Position numbers and translations under genes: made by a program
Shown: positions 1 to 12,722 of the stretch, in pieces
Layout: the number at the start of each line of letters is the position of its first letter
Numbering within the stretch: the first letter of the stretch is position 1
Assembly (NCBI GenBank): GCA_933228895.1
Contig: OW121853.1
Location: forward strand, 79,344,645 to 79,408,644
Reading direction: 5' to 3'
DNA from: Platycnemis pennipes
Lineage: Eukaryota; Arthropoda; Insecta; Odonata; Platycnemididae
Length of the DNA: 64,000 nt
Notes under the pieces: generated by a model
What the model was told of the DNA's origin: nothing
Seen by the model: only the letters and a program-made list of their open reading frames with translations
Database searches by the model: none

Positions 1-1185
1 TAAGGAAGAGCAATTTTTATGGTTATTCAATGCGCGGGTGCGGCTTGAGGAATATATTCAAGGGGACGAAAAAATGGGACGAGATAAGGCGATACTTATG
101 GTGGAGGTGGGTATGGTGGAGGTATGGAGGAGATTAAAATAATACCCATTAACCGGATGGCCAACTCCATATCATACCTCAGCGGTAAAGTGACCCGGGA
201 TCGTTCCCCGAATTCGCTTAAAGCAATCTAAATCATTAGAAAAGAAACGCGACGCCGAGCACTCTCGTTCTTGGGTCTCATTAGGTGCGCCTACTTTCTC
301 AAAGTACTCGTACCGCAACTCACAACGACGGACTTGTCAGACGGATGAATCAGGATCTGTTATTTCTGTATCGCGCGGAAAGCGAGGGAACATTTCATCG
401 TGCAGCAAGTTGTACGCTTTTACCAGCGTCACGACCGCCCCCGGGAAGCGTATCCTTATCATCTTCCGAAGAGATTCACGTTCGGTTCCGACGTAAAATT
501 GCAGAGCGAGAGGGTTTACCGTGACGTAAAAAAAAATTCTCTACACCCCTTCCGACCTCTTCCGGCTCTTTTCATCTCGATGACGGTTAAAACGCGAAGG
601 CCCCTGGCTCGCATGCGGCAAAGAGATGTGATGAATGCACGTATCTCTCTTTACGTCCATTTTCTTTTCAAGAACAAGAGCATCTCGAAAAGTGTTATCC
701 ATGAGACGGCGTGGCCAGGGCGGGAAGGCGGGGATTCCCGCACGGCCCCTTTTACGTCTAAAATAAGACGTTTACAGCAGCGAAAGTTTTTACGTCGTTT
801 ATATATTATTTCCAAACCTTTTTCCCTTAATGACCTGAAACGCATTTTTAACGCACAAGTTGTTTCAGAAGGGGGGAGGGGAGGTCACAAAAACCGGGCC
901 CCTGAGCACCCACGACGCCCCTGGTGTTATCTCAGCTTCGTCCCAATCCACCATTTCACTTGGGTTTATTCCCATTAAGTAGAATGTATCCAGCGGACGC
1001 TTGAGGAAATGGGCCTTCGTCTACATCTTCGTCTATGTCTACATCGTCACACTTTGAGGGTGTGCGGCTGGGAGTGAATTATCACCAAACATGCACTACG
1101 CACATACAACTGATAGGTAAAAAAATACAACTTAGAGCAACGTGTTACTTATGAATATTCGGAACCGTAAAAATAAATGGTTATT
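1..1185. other. CpG-rich non-coding stretch, no gene recognised
   Basis: The first 900 bases contain more CG dinucleotides than most of the window and carry a short GGA/GGT-rich purine run near 100-130. A 192-codon frame at 400-978 is the longest in the window. It is basic, low in recognisable motifs, and overlaps frames on both strands, so I treat it as a by-product of local GC content. The stretch could be the edge of a promoter or 5' UTR region, but nothing in it identifies a gene. Confidence 0.4.
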
Positions 1186-1189
1186 ACTT

Positions 1190-1335
1190 GCGCCGTGATA
1201 TATTCCTGGTCTCGGTAGCCAGGTTGGTACCATGCCAGCCGGGACACCCAAAAGATCACCGGTTCAAATCCCGAATCGGGAATGGAACATCTGCATGTGT
1301 CTTAAATTCAGATTCGATTAAAAGGTGCAATATAG
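1190..1335 (+). mobile_element. tRNA-derived SINE head, orphan
   Basis: An A-box-like stretch (GTAGCCAGGTTGG, near 1215) is followed about 50 bases later by a clear B box, GGTTCAAATCCCG (near 1260). The spacing fits the internal RNA polymerase III promoter of a tRNA. The flanks do not form a proper acceptor stem and the sequence runs on past the tRNA-like part, so it is more likely the 5' end of a SINE than a functional tRNA. I do not see its body elsewhere in the window. Confidence 0.5.
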
Positions 1336-1799
1336 CAGATATGATAACTTTGAAAGGTTTCAGAAACTAAAAAACAATAGTTTACCAATAAATTATTTAT
1401 CAATGGGAAGGATGTTTGCAAAAATTCATTAATTTATACTTTCTATTAGATATGCAAGGTTGCAGTTAGCATTAGTAGTGCTGTAAAACATAAGTACCTC
1501 TATCAACTCTATATTGCATTGAAATACAGCATAGTGTTAATTGATGCCTATATGTTTCATATTGTGCTATCATATCGCTGCAGGAAGAAAGGCATTCTAC
1601 ATCTCTCCACAAGGCTATTTTTCTCTCTACTTTTTCTTCCAATCGGATCTGGTGTATTACGCTGATTGCCTGAATATTTATGTAGTCATCGGCTAAAAAA
1701 TTAGGTCTAAAATTTGCCTTAAAGATTCAGTTTAAATTTTTCTTAGAGTCTAAAAAATATTCTCACTTGAGTTTGTATCTTGTGGTACTAACATATGTG
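1336..1799. other. AT-rich, nothing recognised
   Basis: Plain AT-rich sequence with no open frame of note, no repeat and no RNA gene that I can see. Confidence 0.5.
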
Positions 1800-2040
1800 A
1801 TACTATTCGCGCTATAATTCCTTGACCAAACCCTCGTACGCATCCCTAATACTATTGGCACATTGTAAATGAGGCCTGATGAGGGAAAACTAGCATTCTT
1901 CTCTTATTATCTCATCGCATAAACCTAGAACTATTTTTAAATATCCTTGTTGAAAGTTTGCAATACCTGTTATTTCATTGATAAGTTTTTCCCACCGCAT
2001 GGTTACTGGGATAAATACAGCTTAATATTTAATAGTAGTT
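1800..2040 (-). mobile_element. CR1-like LINE fragment, second copy
   Basis: This reverse-strand fragment aligns by eye over about 230 bases with the larger LINE at 16.08-16.32 kb. Shared blocks include AAATGAGGCCTGA, CTCATCGCAT, CCTAGAACT and the run ending AGTATTTAATA / ATATTTAATA. In the better copy this stretch encodes the part just downstream of the reverse transcriptase, including RPHLEYAASIWDPYEEG. The copy here has many indels and no open frame, so it is an old dead fragment cut at both ends. Confidence 0.75.
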
Positions 2041-3400
2041 ACCATATTATGTTGTGCCCATGGGGAGCGCTTCTTTAAATTGTCAAAATGAAAACGTAAA
2101 ATTTCAATCAAATTTTTAATATGCGATTCGGATTTCGATGATACAACTTAGATACAGAGAGTTTGTCGCGTATAGATTAATTTCATTAATTAATCCCGAG
2201 GGGGACGATTTGACTCGTAACTGAGGATAGGCTGGACGGATGGAGGTGAACGAGTGAGCGCGGAAGGGGGAATATGTGGGAAGTGTAGGAAGAGAGGAAT
2301 GGTAAGGTAGATGGATGATTCGGAGTGGTTAACCGGGAGGAGGTGGTGGTCGGAAAAGAATACTTGAAACCTAGTTAAGGTTGGGAAGGAGCTTAAACCC
2401 GTGGAGCTAATTGAATATTAGAATGTGGAAGGTTACGGAAAGGAAGAAAGGCCAAGTATAGATTGAAGGAAGAGAATTCAACGAGTCGTTGACAATTTCT
2501 TAGGCCGTGTGAACACATTTAAGAATTTTAATTTGCTTGATAGGTTTCAGCCGGGTTCAAATCCAATATTTCGGGAGTAAAGTGGCTTTATTTTTACAAT
2601 TAGAGTGTATAAAGGTGCGTCGATAGCCCGGTCATTTGCACCGTATAGCTATTTATAGTTCATAGTGTTTTGTTCCCTCCACTATGATAAAAACGTGCGA
2701 GATTCAAATAAGAAACAACAATCTAATGAAACTAGCTTGGCTGAATACTGATACTAAACTGATACTGCTTGGCTGATACTATATAAAAAAAGGTCCCTCC
2801 CTACTTTACAAAATTTAATTACTAGATCAATCTTACTAGGATCGTCTCCCGTGGCATATATGATATTTCCACTGGTATTAAACTTCCTATGCAAATTACA
2901 CTAACTTCCATTACATAAGATGTTTCCTCCTTATTCGGAATGCACTAAGAATGCCTATTGATGACTCTTGGCTCTCCATAAATGGGAAAGAGTGAGTAGG
3001 AGCAGTTTAGCTTACCCTTACCCGCGAAAATACTAATTTCTCCCCGTAACGGCAGAGGCTCAGGGCTGGGTAAAATTGCCGGTGTGGGTAATTACCCATG
3101 ACATGGTTGTTAAAATTTTATCAGCATATCTATGGTACAACAAGCTTAGAGTTCTTTCAGTTTTATTTCACTTTTTCGCCATAACACGGGGATTACTACC
3201 ACAGTCCTCATGCGTGAAGAACTCACGTGCTTTAAAGAAAAGAGATGAGCAATGATGAGGCGGGCGTGCGAGGTAAGGAGATGAAATCCTCTTCCCTTCA
3301 CGGGCAGCAGACGCTCCCAAATATTTCCCCCGAAAGCGCGCACCCTTAGTTCAATTATCTCCCGGCGTTCCGTACCCTGGAAGGGTAAAGGGCTTATCCT
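2041..3400. other. No gene recognised
   Basis: AT-rich sequence with some purine-rich stretches (about 2220-2480). A B-box-like GGGTTCAAATCC near 2553 has no convincing A box upstream, so I do not call a SINE. Near 2740-2785 the words CTGATACT and GCTTGGCTG are repeated in a short scrambled array. Confidence 0.4.
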
Positions 3401-3402
3401 CA

Positions 3403-3745
3403 ATGCAGCACGGCATGCTCCTTCTTCCTTCGCCAACCTTTCCTCTCCCGCCCCCCCCCCCCCCTGCCCTTCATCCAAAGCCCGCGAAACTTCTTCCTAT
3501 TGGATTCCCAGTCTTCCTCGCACCAACACACCCCGTCCCCGGCGGTCTCGTCCTCCTCCCGAAAACCGTTCCATCTCCCATCGTGAAACACCGCCCTCTC
3601 CTCAGCCGACACCATCTCATTTCCTGTCCGACCCACGCAGTTCCCCCAAATCCTCCACCCAACGCTGCCGTTAAGGCCCACCGTGGACCACCCCCCAACC
3701 CCCAACTTCTCCCCAGCCTCACTTCCTTCGTTATCCCACGATTTT
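3403..3745. repeat. Pyrimidine-rich block with a long poly-C run
   Basis: The plus strand is almost all C and T over about 340 bases, with an uninterrupted run of about 15 C near 3451. Overlapping proline-rich frames on one strand and glycine/arginine-rich frames on the other follow from this composition and are not genes. Such strand-asymmetric tracts can lie in promoters, 5' UTRs or old simple repeats; nothing here decides between them. Confidence 0.6.
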
Positions 3746-5230
3746 CCAAAGAAGAGGGGACACTGGTTTCAATATCCTTTCATTAAAGGTCGGCCGGGCG
3801 TCCAATTCTCTCACTGCTTGTCGAACCTGGGCATGCCATGGGCCTAATAGGATCGAACGGACGCGTTTTCAGGAGATTTCTGACGAGCTATTTTGGACAG
3901 AACTTCCGATTATTTAAATACGCTCATTGAACCATAACCTAATGTTCAACAACATCCTCGTATTTTACCATTCTGGATACTTTTTTATGAGTAATTGATG
4001 GCTAAATCAGTCTATAATCAGAGAGTGGTTCTTTTGACATTAATTTTTTTAATGAAGACAGCGATTCTTCCTTTCAGATATCATTCAACCCTTCTCTTTA
4101 TGCTACACATCTGGGGAGGGACATCTAGGGCACAAATATCTGGGCTTGTTTTTGTTGTTTTGGTGCAATTTAGTTTTCAAATTCTGTGCGTATTCGTATT
4201 GGTATCCGGTGAATATAGTCGTGTGGCCAAGGCCTCCCTTCCATTGCCTGTGGACAACAGAACTTATATATAGAAACAATTCTTCATTAAAAAGCTGTTA
4301 TCTGCAGTAAAAATTTTTAAAAAATCAGCGCATTGCCTGTTTTCTCTTCAATTTCCCTTCGGGGAATCGATCGGGAAAGATTTTAGACGCCCTTCATCAT
4401 CTCGTATCCGATGCTTTTGAAGTGGATAATTCATCGGATACCAAGCTCAAACGTCCTTTTTCTCCCTAAATACGTCACAAGCAACAGTATTCGGTATCAA
4501 CACTATCTGACGCGGAGGTCCGTATAAAGCCGATTCATTCAGGAAGGAAGCTATCCCGGGAGCAGAATGAATCCTGATTTCTGAATCTCGGGAACGGCCT
4601 TCTTTTTTGAGCCGGTGGGAATTGGTGCATGAACCCAGGTGGACTCCAACGGACATTCATAAAATAAAGGAGCAGGTTGCACTCTATATTCATGTAGCCA
4701 TACTGTACCTATGAAAGCCTTGTTAGACATATTTTACACGTTAATCCGTCTATCCCTAAAACTGACTTACTAAGTTTCAGCCGGATATGATAGCGGTCAA
4801 GTTTCCAGAGAGTCGGAATATTCGGAGTTTGAGAGGCTGGTAATATTTTTTTCTAGCAGCTTTACGACTGAAATACATTATTGAAAAAAATCAAAGTACT
4901 AATATTTTCACCGTCTAGCGAGATGTATGGCCACAAATATTTCAAGTGCACGTGAAGTCGTCAAATAGATACTAAAGATTATGTTCCAGGTTAAGGAACA
5001 TGATCAGCTAACATAAAAAAATAGTTCCTGGTAATTCCAATAAAGACACCAGTATAAATGCGGAATTAAACAGGCAATTATATTTTTTCCGGCTTTCAAT
5101 CAGGAATGAATGAAATCTAAGGCAACGAGAACGCTCCTCTGTGATAAATGCCATCATTACACCCATTACAATAACCTTACTTTGTATTTCTGTCTGTCAA
5201 TGCTCATGATAAGTAAAGATAATCCTTTAA
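3746..5230. other. No gene recognised
   Basis: Mixed-composition DNA. Short frames at 3995-4273 and 4447-4656 show no recognisable domain or codon pattern. No repeat from elsewhere in the window was seen. Confidence 0.4.
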
Positions 5231-5314
5231 CCCATTGGCTTAAAGAGACGGCGATTCCCCGGCTGGCCTAACTCGGCCTTCGGTTAAAGAGAAGGCGAAT
5301 CACCGGGTGCCTCA
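5231..5314. repeat. Imperfect two-copy tandem repeat, period 44
   Basis: A segment starting TTAAAGAGACGGCGATTC near 5240 is repeated at 5284 as TTAAAGAGAAGGCGAATC, each followed by CCGG and a GCC-containing end. The two units differ at several positions. It is a local duplication, GC-richer than its surroundings, of unknown origin. Confidence 0.55.
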
Positions 5315-7880
5315 ATTTATTTATTTAGTACATTATTTTTATCATTCACAGATTTTTCACGTGTACTGTCGTTAATGATTAATTAATATTCCCTTAATGC
5401 AAAAAAATCCATGATAAGGGATGTAAAAGGTTTTTTAATCGATTAAAAATAAATACAAAATATGATTTCCATAAAAAATAGTGAAATAAATGGGAAAAAA
5501 AGGAGTAAAAAATACTAAGTCAATGTGATTATTATTACTACAATACTATTGCAAGTAATGCGTATCAACAGGCTTGTCGTTTCGGTTAGGTTCTTTTCTT
5601 TTCGTACACGAGCAAATTTATACAACTTTATTCGATATTGAAGAAATGTCACGGAATTCAAGAGAATGCCTTAGAATAACGGAGTATAATCTGAAATTAC
5701 CAATGAAGCCCACGCCCTAGAGCCTGATTAGCCTCTAGAGCCTTACGTACAGAATATACATTCCTTTTATCCCTTGTAATAAAATCTATATCCCATCAGT
5801 CCTAAAAACATTTTGCTCGAGTTTGTGCTACATAAAATATTTGCAGAAATAAATATATTTCTGCATGGAAGCCTCTTTGATTTATCACGCAACGAGCTCT
5901 GGCAGATTTTGAAATTTTGAAGAGGAATGAGACTTGACGCAAATTCCGTTTACATGCCTGCGGATCCAATATTTGCTCAATTATCGGCTTACATTACGTG
6001 TTGGAGCATTAATTGCGCACGACAGTGATATATTTGCGGCCCGCTTAATTGATGCACGCCGTGAAATGGCGTCAATTCTTTATTTACTTCTGTCGTTCGC
6101 TTCCGCCTCCTTGATGCATTACACGTCCACCTTTCCATTTCCACTGGACTTTTCCATTCATTCCCTCGACTCTCCCATTTAACTCTACCAGTTTCCGACA
6201 TTCTGAGCATTCTCTACGCCCATATCAAGGTAGCATAGCAGCGCTAGCAATCAAAGATGTACACTAGGGTGAAAAGCGAATTGTGTTTGGGAGGAAATTT
6301 TTCGATGCATAAATTTGGGACGGCATAATCTACGGGCACAGCGGAGCGTGCAGGAGAATTAATTGCGCCTGGAGGCGGTGGTGAGGGATTGTCTGTTCTC
6401 ATCCTGTAAAGATATGAGGGAGAGAATATTGAGGGATCTCCGGGCCAAGTGGGAACGTGAACAACTGCTTGGATTTTAGAGGGATTTTGAAGCCTGCCAC
6501 AAGAGCGGAGACGAATACGTTAGCGCAAAGCAAAACGATTATTGCAAGATATAAACCTGGCTTTATGGTCGTTCTTTTGCATTTTACCTATCGTTACAAG
6601 AAAATAATAATTCGGTATAAGTTTCCAATTACTGAAATAAGATCAAAACACCGCAAAGAAAACAGCCAAGCACCTTAAACACCTCACTCCACTCTTTACA
6701 GGATGGAAATCGAACGCTTATGCATGATTTTTCTCATTATTATTCTCTCAAAATCCGATTAATAAACTGACAAGCTTAATGAAAATGAATGAGTTTTTTA
6801 AAACAGCAGAGAATATGGTTACAGAAAACAATAAAATCGTTAGCGGGTAGAAAATTCGTGAAGTACTTAAATCGGCAAATGTATCACATAACCGACTATT
6901 GCATCGCGATTATCTAATATCTAAAGCCAAAATACTGATTACACTAAAAAGTATATATCTCGTTCCTGATCCATTGAAAATTGAAAAAAGGTTATGTAAT
7001 GTGTATACTCCTTCCGGCGGGTTATTTCGTGGAATTGTACTGCAATACATAAAACTTGTACTTACCTACCAATATTTCATTAATAAAACAGACACAAGGA
7101 TTCAACGCCTTTGCGTCATTTTCAAAGGTTACTGAGAAAAATATGATGAAACCGGCATTATGCACGATCCAGAGAATCCAGCACACATGAAAATTTCCTC
7201 AACAAAACGTCATGGGCATGGGGCCCCAAGGTGTATTATTCGTTTCCTAGAAGGTTGATATTCGGGCGAGGGAATCCATATCCCCACAGCCTAGCATTTT
7301 GCTTTTACTCAGACTTTATTTTTCAATCGTACTTTCCGAACAATCATTCTTCGTCAAAATCCTTAGTTGTAGTTCATATTTATTGTCATGAATCTCATCT
7401 TTGAGCAGATCAGAACAAAGAGAAAAAAATAAGTATATTGTAACTATTGAATCAAAATTTTAAATAAAACCGTCACTGTGAAAAACAAAGAATTATTTTT
7501 GGCATAAATTGTACTTATGAGTAAAACAAAATTGTCTGTCTTTTAATATGGTGCAATAAATGAGTGTCTTTCAAAAACGTTTTTATAGAGAGCTTGGGAT
7601 GTAAAAAGTCGAGTATGTCTTCCATTACAGTAGAGACATATTTTACCTCTATAAGTAAATATTTAAATTACTTTAATAAACACATGTGCACACAATACAG
7701 GCTTTTAACCATGGATTTTGTAAGTATAATGGTAGAAGAAAATGAGACGTGAACGTTCGGTTTTCGCCCTTTTAAAAAGAGTGCAGTAAGGCGTTTCCTA
7801 CTAATTAAAGGTATCAAGTTACGGAAAATGAAGACTGAAAATTTAAAATTGTGCATTACAGGATATTAAATATTTATTTA
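5315..7880. other. AT-rich, no gene recognised
   Basis: About 2.5 kb of AT-rich sequence. It has a 22-bp perfect hairpin sequence at 5843-5864 (9-bp arms, 4-base loop). The open frames at 5934-6182, 6457-6678 and 6899-7135 have no recognisable domain and look like chance. Confidence 0.4.
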
Positions 7881-8183
7881 AGTAACAAGGAAGTGCTAAG
7901 AAGAGTGGGATAAGAGAGAAATCTGCTGACAACTCTAAAAAGAAGAAGGGACAACTTAATCGGCCATATCTTGAGACATGATGGCCTGATGAAGATAATC
8001 GTCGAGGAAAAAGTGAGCGGGAAGAATGGAAAAGGCAGGCCTCGTATTAGGTATATGGAGCAAGTTGTGAAGTATGTAAAATAGAAGAATTACGTCACAA
8101 TGAAAAGGTTGGCCGATAGACGAATTTAGTTGAAAGCTACCTCAAGCCAATCCTAGGATTGTTGACCAATGATGATGATGATG
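7881..8183 (+). mobile_element. GAT-tail LINE, 3' end, copy 1
   Basis: One reading frame translates colinearly from 7881 to a stop at 8154-8156 as the C-terminal tail of a LINE endonuclease-reverse transcriptase. Readable blocks are EVLRRVG, RNLLTTLKRRRDNLIGHI, LRHDGLMK, GKNGKGRPRIRYMEQVVK and NYVTMKRLADRR. This tail is common in arthropod LINE proteins. Three in-frame stop codons (after LRRVG, VVKYVK and ADRRI) make it dead. A short 3' UTR (GATTGTTGACCAATGATG) ends in a (GAT)n run, the expected simple-repeat tail. The element is 5'-truncated at about 7881. I cannot assign the clade with certainty. Confidence 0.85.
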
Positions 8184-10602
8184 AAATATTTCTTCGGTAA
8201 AACAATAATAATAATGCTGGGTAATAATCCCTAATGCTGGGTAGCTACCTATCCGACGGTGGCGGACGTGGCTACCCTTAGGCACGACCCCTCTCGAGTC
8301 TCCGGCAATTATGACGGCAACGAAACTTGATACTAGCCGGGGACTCGGAGGATGAAGTTAGGTCCTAGTAACTAATTGCATATAATAATTATAATGTATT
8401 ACTTCTTTTTTATAGAGTATTTTTTTTTAAAGACACGTTTTTTTTACATCACATTTTATACAATTTAAGGAAGTTTTTTTAGGTTACCACAAAGACAAAT
8501 ACCTGTGCGGGGGTAACCAAAATTACCGTGCAAAAATTGAAAAAAAATAAATAATAAGAAATATAAATCGTTGCTAGTTATGCTCCTACTATGTAAGTAC
8601 TGTAATGGAAGGAACGCTCTTTTTGATCCTAAACTTACAAAACAAGGTTTTGGAAAGAAATTCATTTAGTTCATTATATTGAAAGGGCGATTTTGTGTTT
8701 TACTCAAAAGTACAATACAAACCCAAAAAATATCTAATTAAGGCATCTATAATTTTCACATCGTAACATAATTAGCCGCATGGTATTTTTTGAAACTAAA
8801 AACTAGGGTAGAAACTTATGTAAATTTTATTGTGATACTATTGTAACAACGTAACCTGGAGTAAATTAGGGAATAATTTTATGGAAACCAAAAAAGTATT
8901 TTGTGTTAGTGGATTTCAAATGATTTATTAGGCATTCCGACTAAAATCCAGTTACCGATTTCATGCCTCCCAAAGTAAACACCATAACTTTCATTTACAT
9001 TTGGAAAGGTTGGAGATGAAGGACGTTTTGATGCCTACAAACCCAATAAATTTCTTAGTAGGGAGGGGGTTAGGTCGTAAAAAACGAACTCCAGCGTTTG
9101 GCCGCAACTAAAAAAATTTCCTGGGCATCAAAGGGTGCTTTATTTTAATGGGATATCTTTTATATATTTAGATAATTCAACGGGGTTTCTAGATTATTTA
9201 TGCGTCGGTCTCATCAGCAATTAAAATGCGTCGCTTCCAAATCCTGACCCCTTGCACTCTGCCAGGACTCACACAGCAAAAAGTAGGTTAATATTTAATC
9301 ATTCTGCAAGCGTACGAGTAGTGTCTTGCGAACTCCTCTCACGCTGCCAGGGGAAGGCTCAAAATCGTACCTTATTTATACTTACCTTATACTCGCTTTA
9401 TACTAACTCAACCATCACTTCCTCCCTCTTTGCTCGCAAAAAGATGAATCCTAAAATCCCTAGAAGCGAAATTCACGCCCAAAGGAAGCAATGCCAATGT
9501 TCCGCATTAAAAAGGGTTCTTGTAAATTTTCCAATCAAACTTTGGAAATCACACCCGAGGTGTGATCTTCAAAACTTTCCTACTTAGCGGCTCCAACGAA
9601 ATATTTCTCCAGCACCGAATCTTGATAGCTTCAAATATCCAATACAAGAACAAGGAAAATGATAATAATTACGGTGCAATACCTTTTCATTATCACCGAT
9701 TGGGAATTTTCATAGATTACGCGGTGAAATACAAAATATTCTCCTTCAATTAGTTGGAAAGTATAGCTTTTAACGATATTTGGCCAGTCATTTATGGCGT
9801 AACGCTGCTTTTTCGTATTAATGTCTTGCTTTTCCACCCCATAACAATCTGCTAAATTAAGAAACGAAGTGAATGAGTGAAAGTGAGAACGAACCCTTTC
9901 TTATTTGTGAAAGATAAAACAAAAACCACATAAAATCTTTAGTTTTTTCTCAAAATATTATTTATAAACGACTTATTATTTAAATGACAGACATAGATAC
10001 TAGAAACGAAGTTCTAGTATAGATATTCTGGCATAATAGACATCTTAATTATTATTATAAAGAATGAAAGGTGAAAAACATAAATTACTTGTAAAAACTT
10101 TAGTTATTTATTAACGCTTATCTATTACCTAAATAAAGTTTGCGTCATCATTATTACTTATTTAAAGTATGGCTGAGTTTATTATGGGATATATTCTCAA
10201 TTTCCTGCCGATTGTGTATCGTAAAGGTTGATCCGGCCCCCCCACTGGAGATCTAATTGGAGTCGTGGCTGGAAAAATGTCTTTCGAGTCTTGGTAATGG
10301 CATTCATTTTTCATACCGATCTCCACTCTTGAGCTATTTAGAGAGAGCTTAGAGTCCAGTACTCCTTACATAGAAGGGAACGTTACACAGTGATGCCTTT
10401 CGTGAAGAGAAACCTATTGCCGACGGCTGCTTTATCTTCGCCCTTCATCGGTTCCCTGAAAAGGTCATCACGCTACCCAATAACCCACCTATCTTAAGAT
10501 TGCGTAAATGATCTTAGCAGTCGGTAGCCTCCTAAGAATAACTACTTCTCGAGCCCTCCCCCCACTGCAGCGCTACCTACTATGGATGACCAAAATCAAA
10601 GT
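8184..10602. other. No gene recognised
   Basis: Mostly AT-rich. A GC-richer block at about 8216-8370 directly follows the LINE tail, and the word AATGCTGGGTA occurs in it twice. Another GC-richer block lies at 10,205-10,600, just beyond the 3' end of the reverse-strand LINE. Neither block could be tied to a family. The frame at 9252-9587 shows no domain. Confidence 0.4.
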
Positions 10603-11215
10603 AATCATCATCATCACCATGGACCAACAATGCTAAAATTGATTTTGGGCACCGAACTCCACTGAATTCTCCAATCGGTTAATCTATTCAGACCAAATAA
10701 ATATTCTCTTTCACATCCTTCACTACTTGCTCTATGCATCTCATTTGAGGGAATCCTTTGCTATTCTGGTCATTCACTTTTCCCTCGACTATCGTCCTCA
10801 TAAGGCCATAATTTCTCAAGACATGGCCAATTAAGTTGTCCCATCTTCTTCGGGGTCGTGGTGACCTAGTGGGTAGAGCACTGAGCTACTGACCGGGGGG
10901 TCCCGGGTTCATATCCTGGGCAAGAGCCTTTCTGGAAACCCCCATCTAAAATCCTCGCGATTCGATTTTATGCGTGTCAGAACTTCGTAGGAAATCGCAG
11001 GTGGCTCAGGGAAAGGACCTGGCCCCCCTACCCTGAGTGTGTGAATTTCACACGCCGTTGGCTTAGAACGGGGTGAACTCTACTCTCACATGTGAAAGAC
11101 CAACCTTCGGGTTGAATCACTAAGTGAGATCTTTTCAGCGCTTTCAGCAGACCATCTCTACAGCTCTTCGATGAACTTCTTCGTTTGCCTCTCGGTTGAT
11201 CGATTTAGCATAACT
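10603..11215 (-). mobile_element. GAT-tail LINE, 3' end, copy 2, split by a SINE
   Basis: Reverse-strand copy of the LINE at 7.9 kb. From 10,851 down to about 10,640 the minus strand reads RRWDNLIGHVLRN, GLMRTIVEGKVN, SKGFPQMRCIEQVVKDVK, matching copy 1 block for block, and it ends in GATGATGATGATTAC. Beyond the SINE, from about 11,129 to 11,215, the same reading continues upstream as ANEEVHRR followed, after a frame change, by GLLKALKR. The protein tail is therefore interrupted by the 277-bp SINE at 10,852-11,128. It has frameshifts and stops and is dead. Confidence 0.8.
10852..11128 (+). mobile_element. tRNA-derived SINE, family A, full length
   Basis: The left end is tRNA-like: an A-box region (GTGACCTAGTGGGTAGAGC) and a B box (GGGTTCATATCC, about 10,906). 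A non-tRNA body follows, ending GACCAACCTTCGGGTTGAAT then CACTAAGTGAG. The ends are set by the host LINE reading frame resuming on both sides and by a short imperfect target duplication: ATCTTCTTC at 10,843-10,851 and ATCTTTTC at 11,129-11,136. A second copy of the 3' part lies at 25.4 kb. The element has no coding capacity and would depend on a LINE for mobility. Confidence 0.85.
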
Positions 11216-12722
11216 TTGCAAATTACATTAGGTATTAATATGACATGATTAATGACCAAAAAAGTACAGAAGGCTTCATGGAAGGACCTCTAGTGGGAAA
11301 CTAATTACTCGAGGATGCTCATTTTAATTATTGCCAATTAATATTCTATACTTGGAGTTAAAACTATCCAAATTTGTTGTCTACTTTCACAGAATTCATA
11401 TATGTTTTAATTACCTGCGGAACTAGACTTTTCTTTGCACCGTATGACTTCAAAACCATCGTCATTTCACTGTAATTCACTTCAACACCAACTCCTTTAA
11501 TCCAATTTTCTCACTCACTTCGTATTTCCGCCTCTCCAACGTAATATCCCCTGCTTCAGCCACCCTTTGCTCCCTCTTCTCATCCGCGTTTATCCAACTC
11601 TATCTATTCTTCCCTAATTCCCTACCTCGTTTCGTCTTATACAAGAACCCTCATTCTATTTATTTCTCCTCTATCTTTTGCTCCACCCCAATCCAGCTCA
11701 AATCCTATTGCAGGGATTATATGCTCCAGTTTTGTTCACTTCATCTCACGCTTTCCCGTTATCTCGACTCTTCAGCGACCGACCATTTCCTTTAATTGGC
11801 AATCTCTTTTTATTGGAATTCCTCACGTTGCCGTGGTGATATTTCGGTCTATAGTGGGGGCGAGGGATTTGACGGCAGAAGATGGAAACAGGATACGTCC
11901 TCCAATGGAGCGTGGACTCCTCATGACTACGTTGCTTTCATCTCCCGTTTTATTGCTGCCTCGATTCTGCGTGAGATTAAGTGATAAATTACGATGAACG
12001 TCAGATATTAAATTCTTCGTTTTACCTCCCGCAACATACAAATAACCGGCTCACAACCCAGTACAATCGGTCATGATGAGGAGATTAAAATTTCTGATTA
12101 CTTATTGACAGTCTTCTATCAGTTACGTTGGACTTTCGTGGAACGCCTACGCTGTGTGGGTTGTCCTATCAGAAAAAAATTCCATTTATCTTGCCAGTCC
12201 AGCTCTATGAGTGGAACCAAGACGTAGTTTAAAAGGAGCGTAGAACCCTTTGAAAGCAACACCTTCATGCCTCATTAAGAATTTTGGAAGAAAGCATGGC
12301 TAGCCTCTTTTCAAAGACTCCTGTACCAGAGATTTTTAAGCTGAGAGATTCAAAATCCGGAGATGTTTACACGATGAGCGTCGTAAACCGGAGATTAACA
12401 TCTTGAGAGGATTTCGAAAGATGGGCTCGGGTAAATATCATAGTATTATGTGTCCTCTTTGAGGAAGAAGGGTCTAATAGTTGACATTATTTAAAGGCAA
12501 CCCCTTATACATAAACGCACAATCTACACTCGTGGATATTATTGCTATGTAATGATATTGCTGAACTAATGAAAAATACTGCAAGTGTATTTCTATAGTG
12601 TTAGTTACAGAGAGTTAAAAAAGAGACAATTCATTTCAAGCAGTTGTCTGAAAACGCCGAGAAATCGAAGACTGTCTGAATAAAACCGGAGACTGGAGAC
12701 TGCGTATGAAGAACATAATATC
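11216..12722. other. No gene recognised
   Basis: Pyrimidine-leaning sequence from 11,460 to 11,800, then mixed DNA. The small frames around 11,796-12,041 overlap on both strands and have no recognisable features. Confidence 0.4.

Noticed and set aside
400..978. 192-codon open frame, the longest in the window
   Set aside because: No domain, very basic, overlapped by frames on both strands, no splice or start context that stands out, and it lies in GC-richer DNA where stops are rarer.
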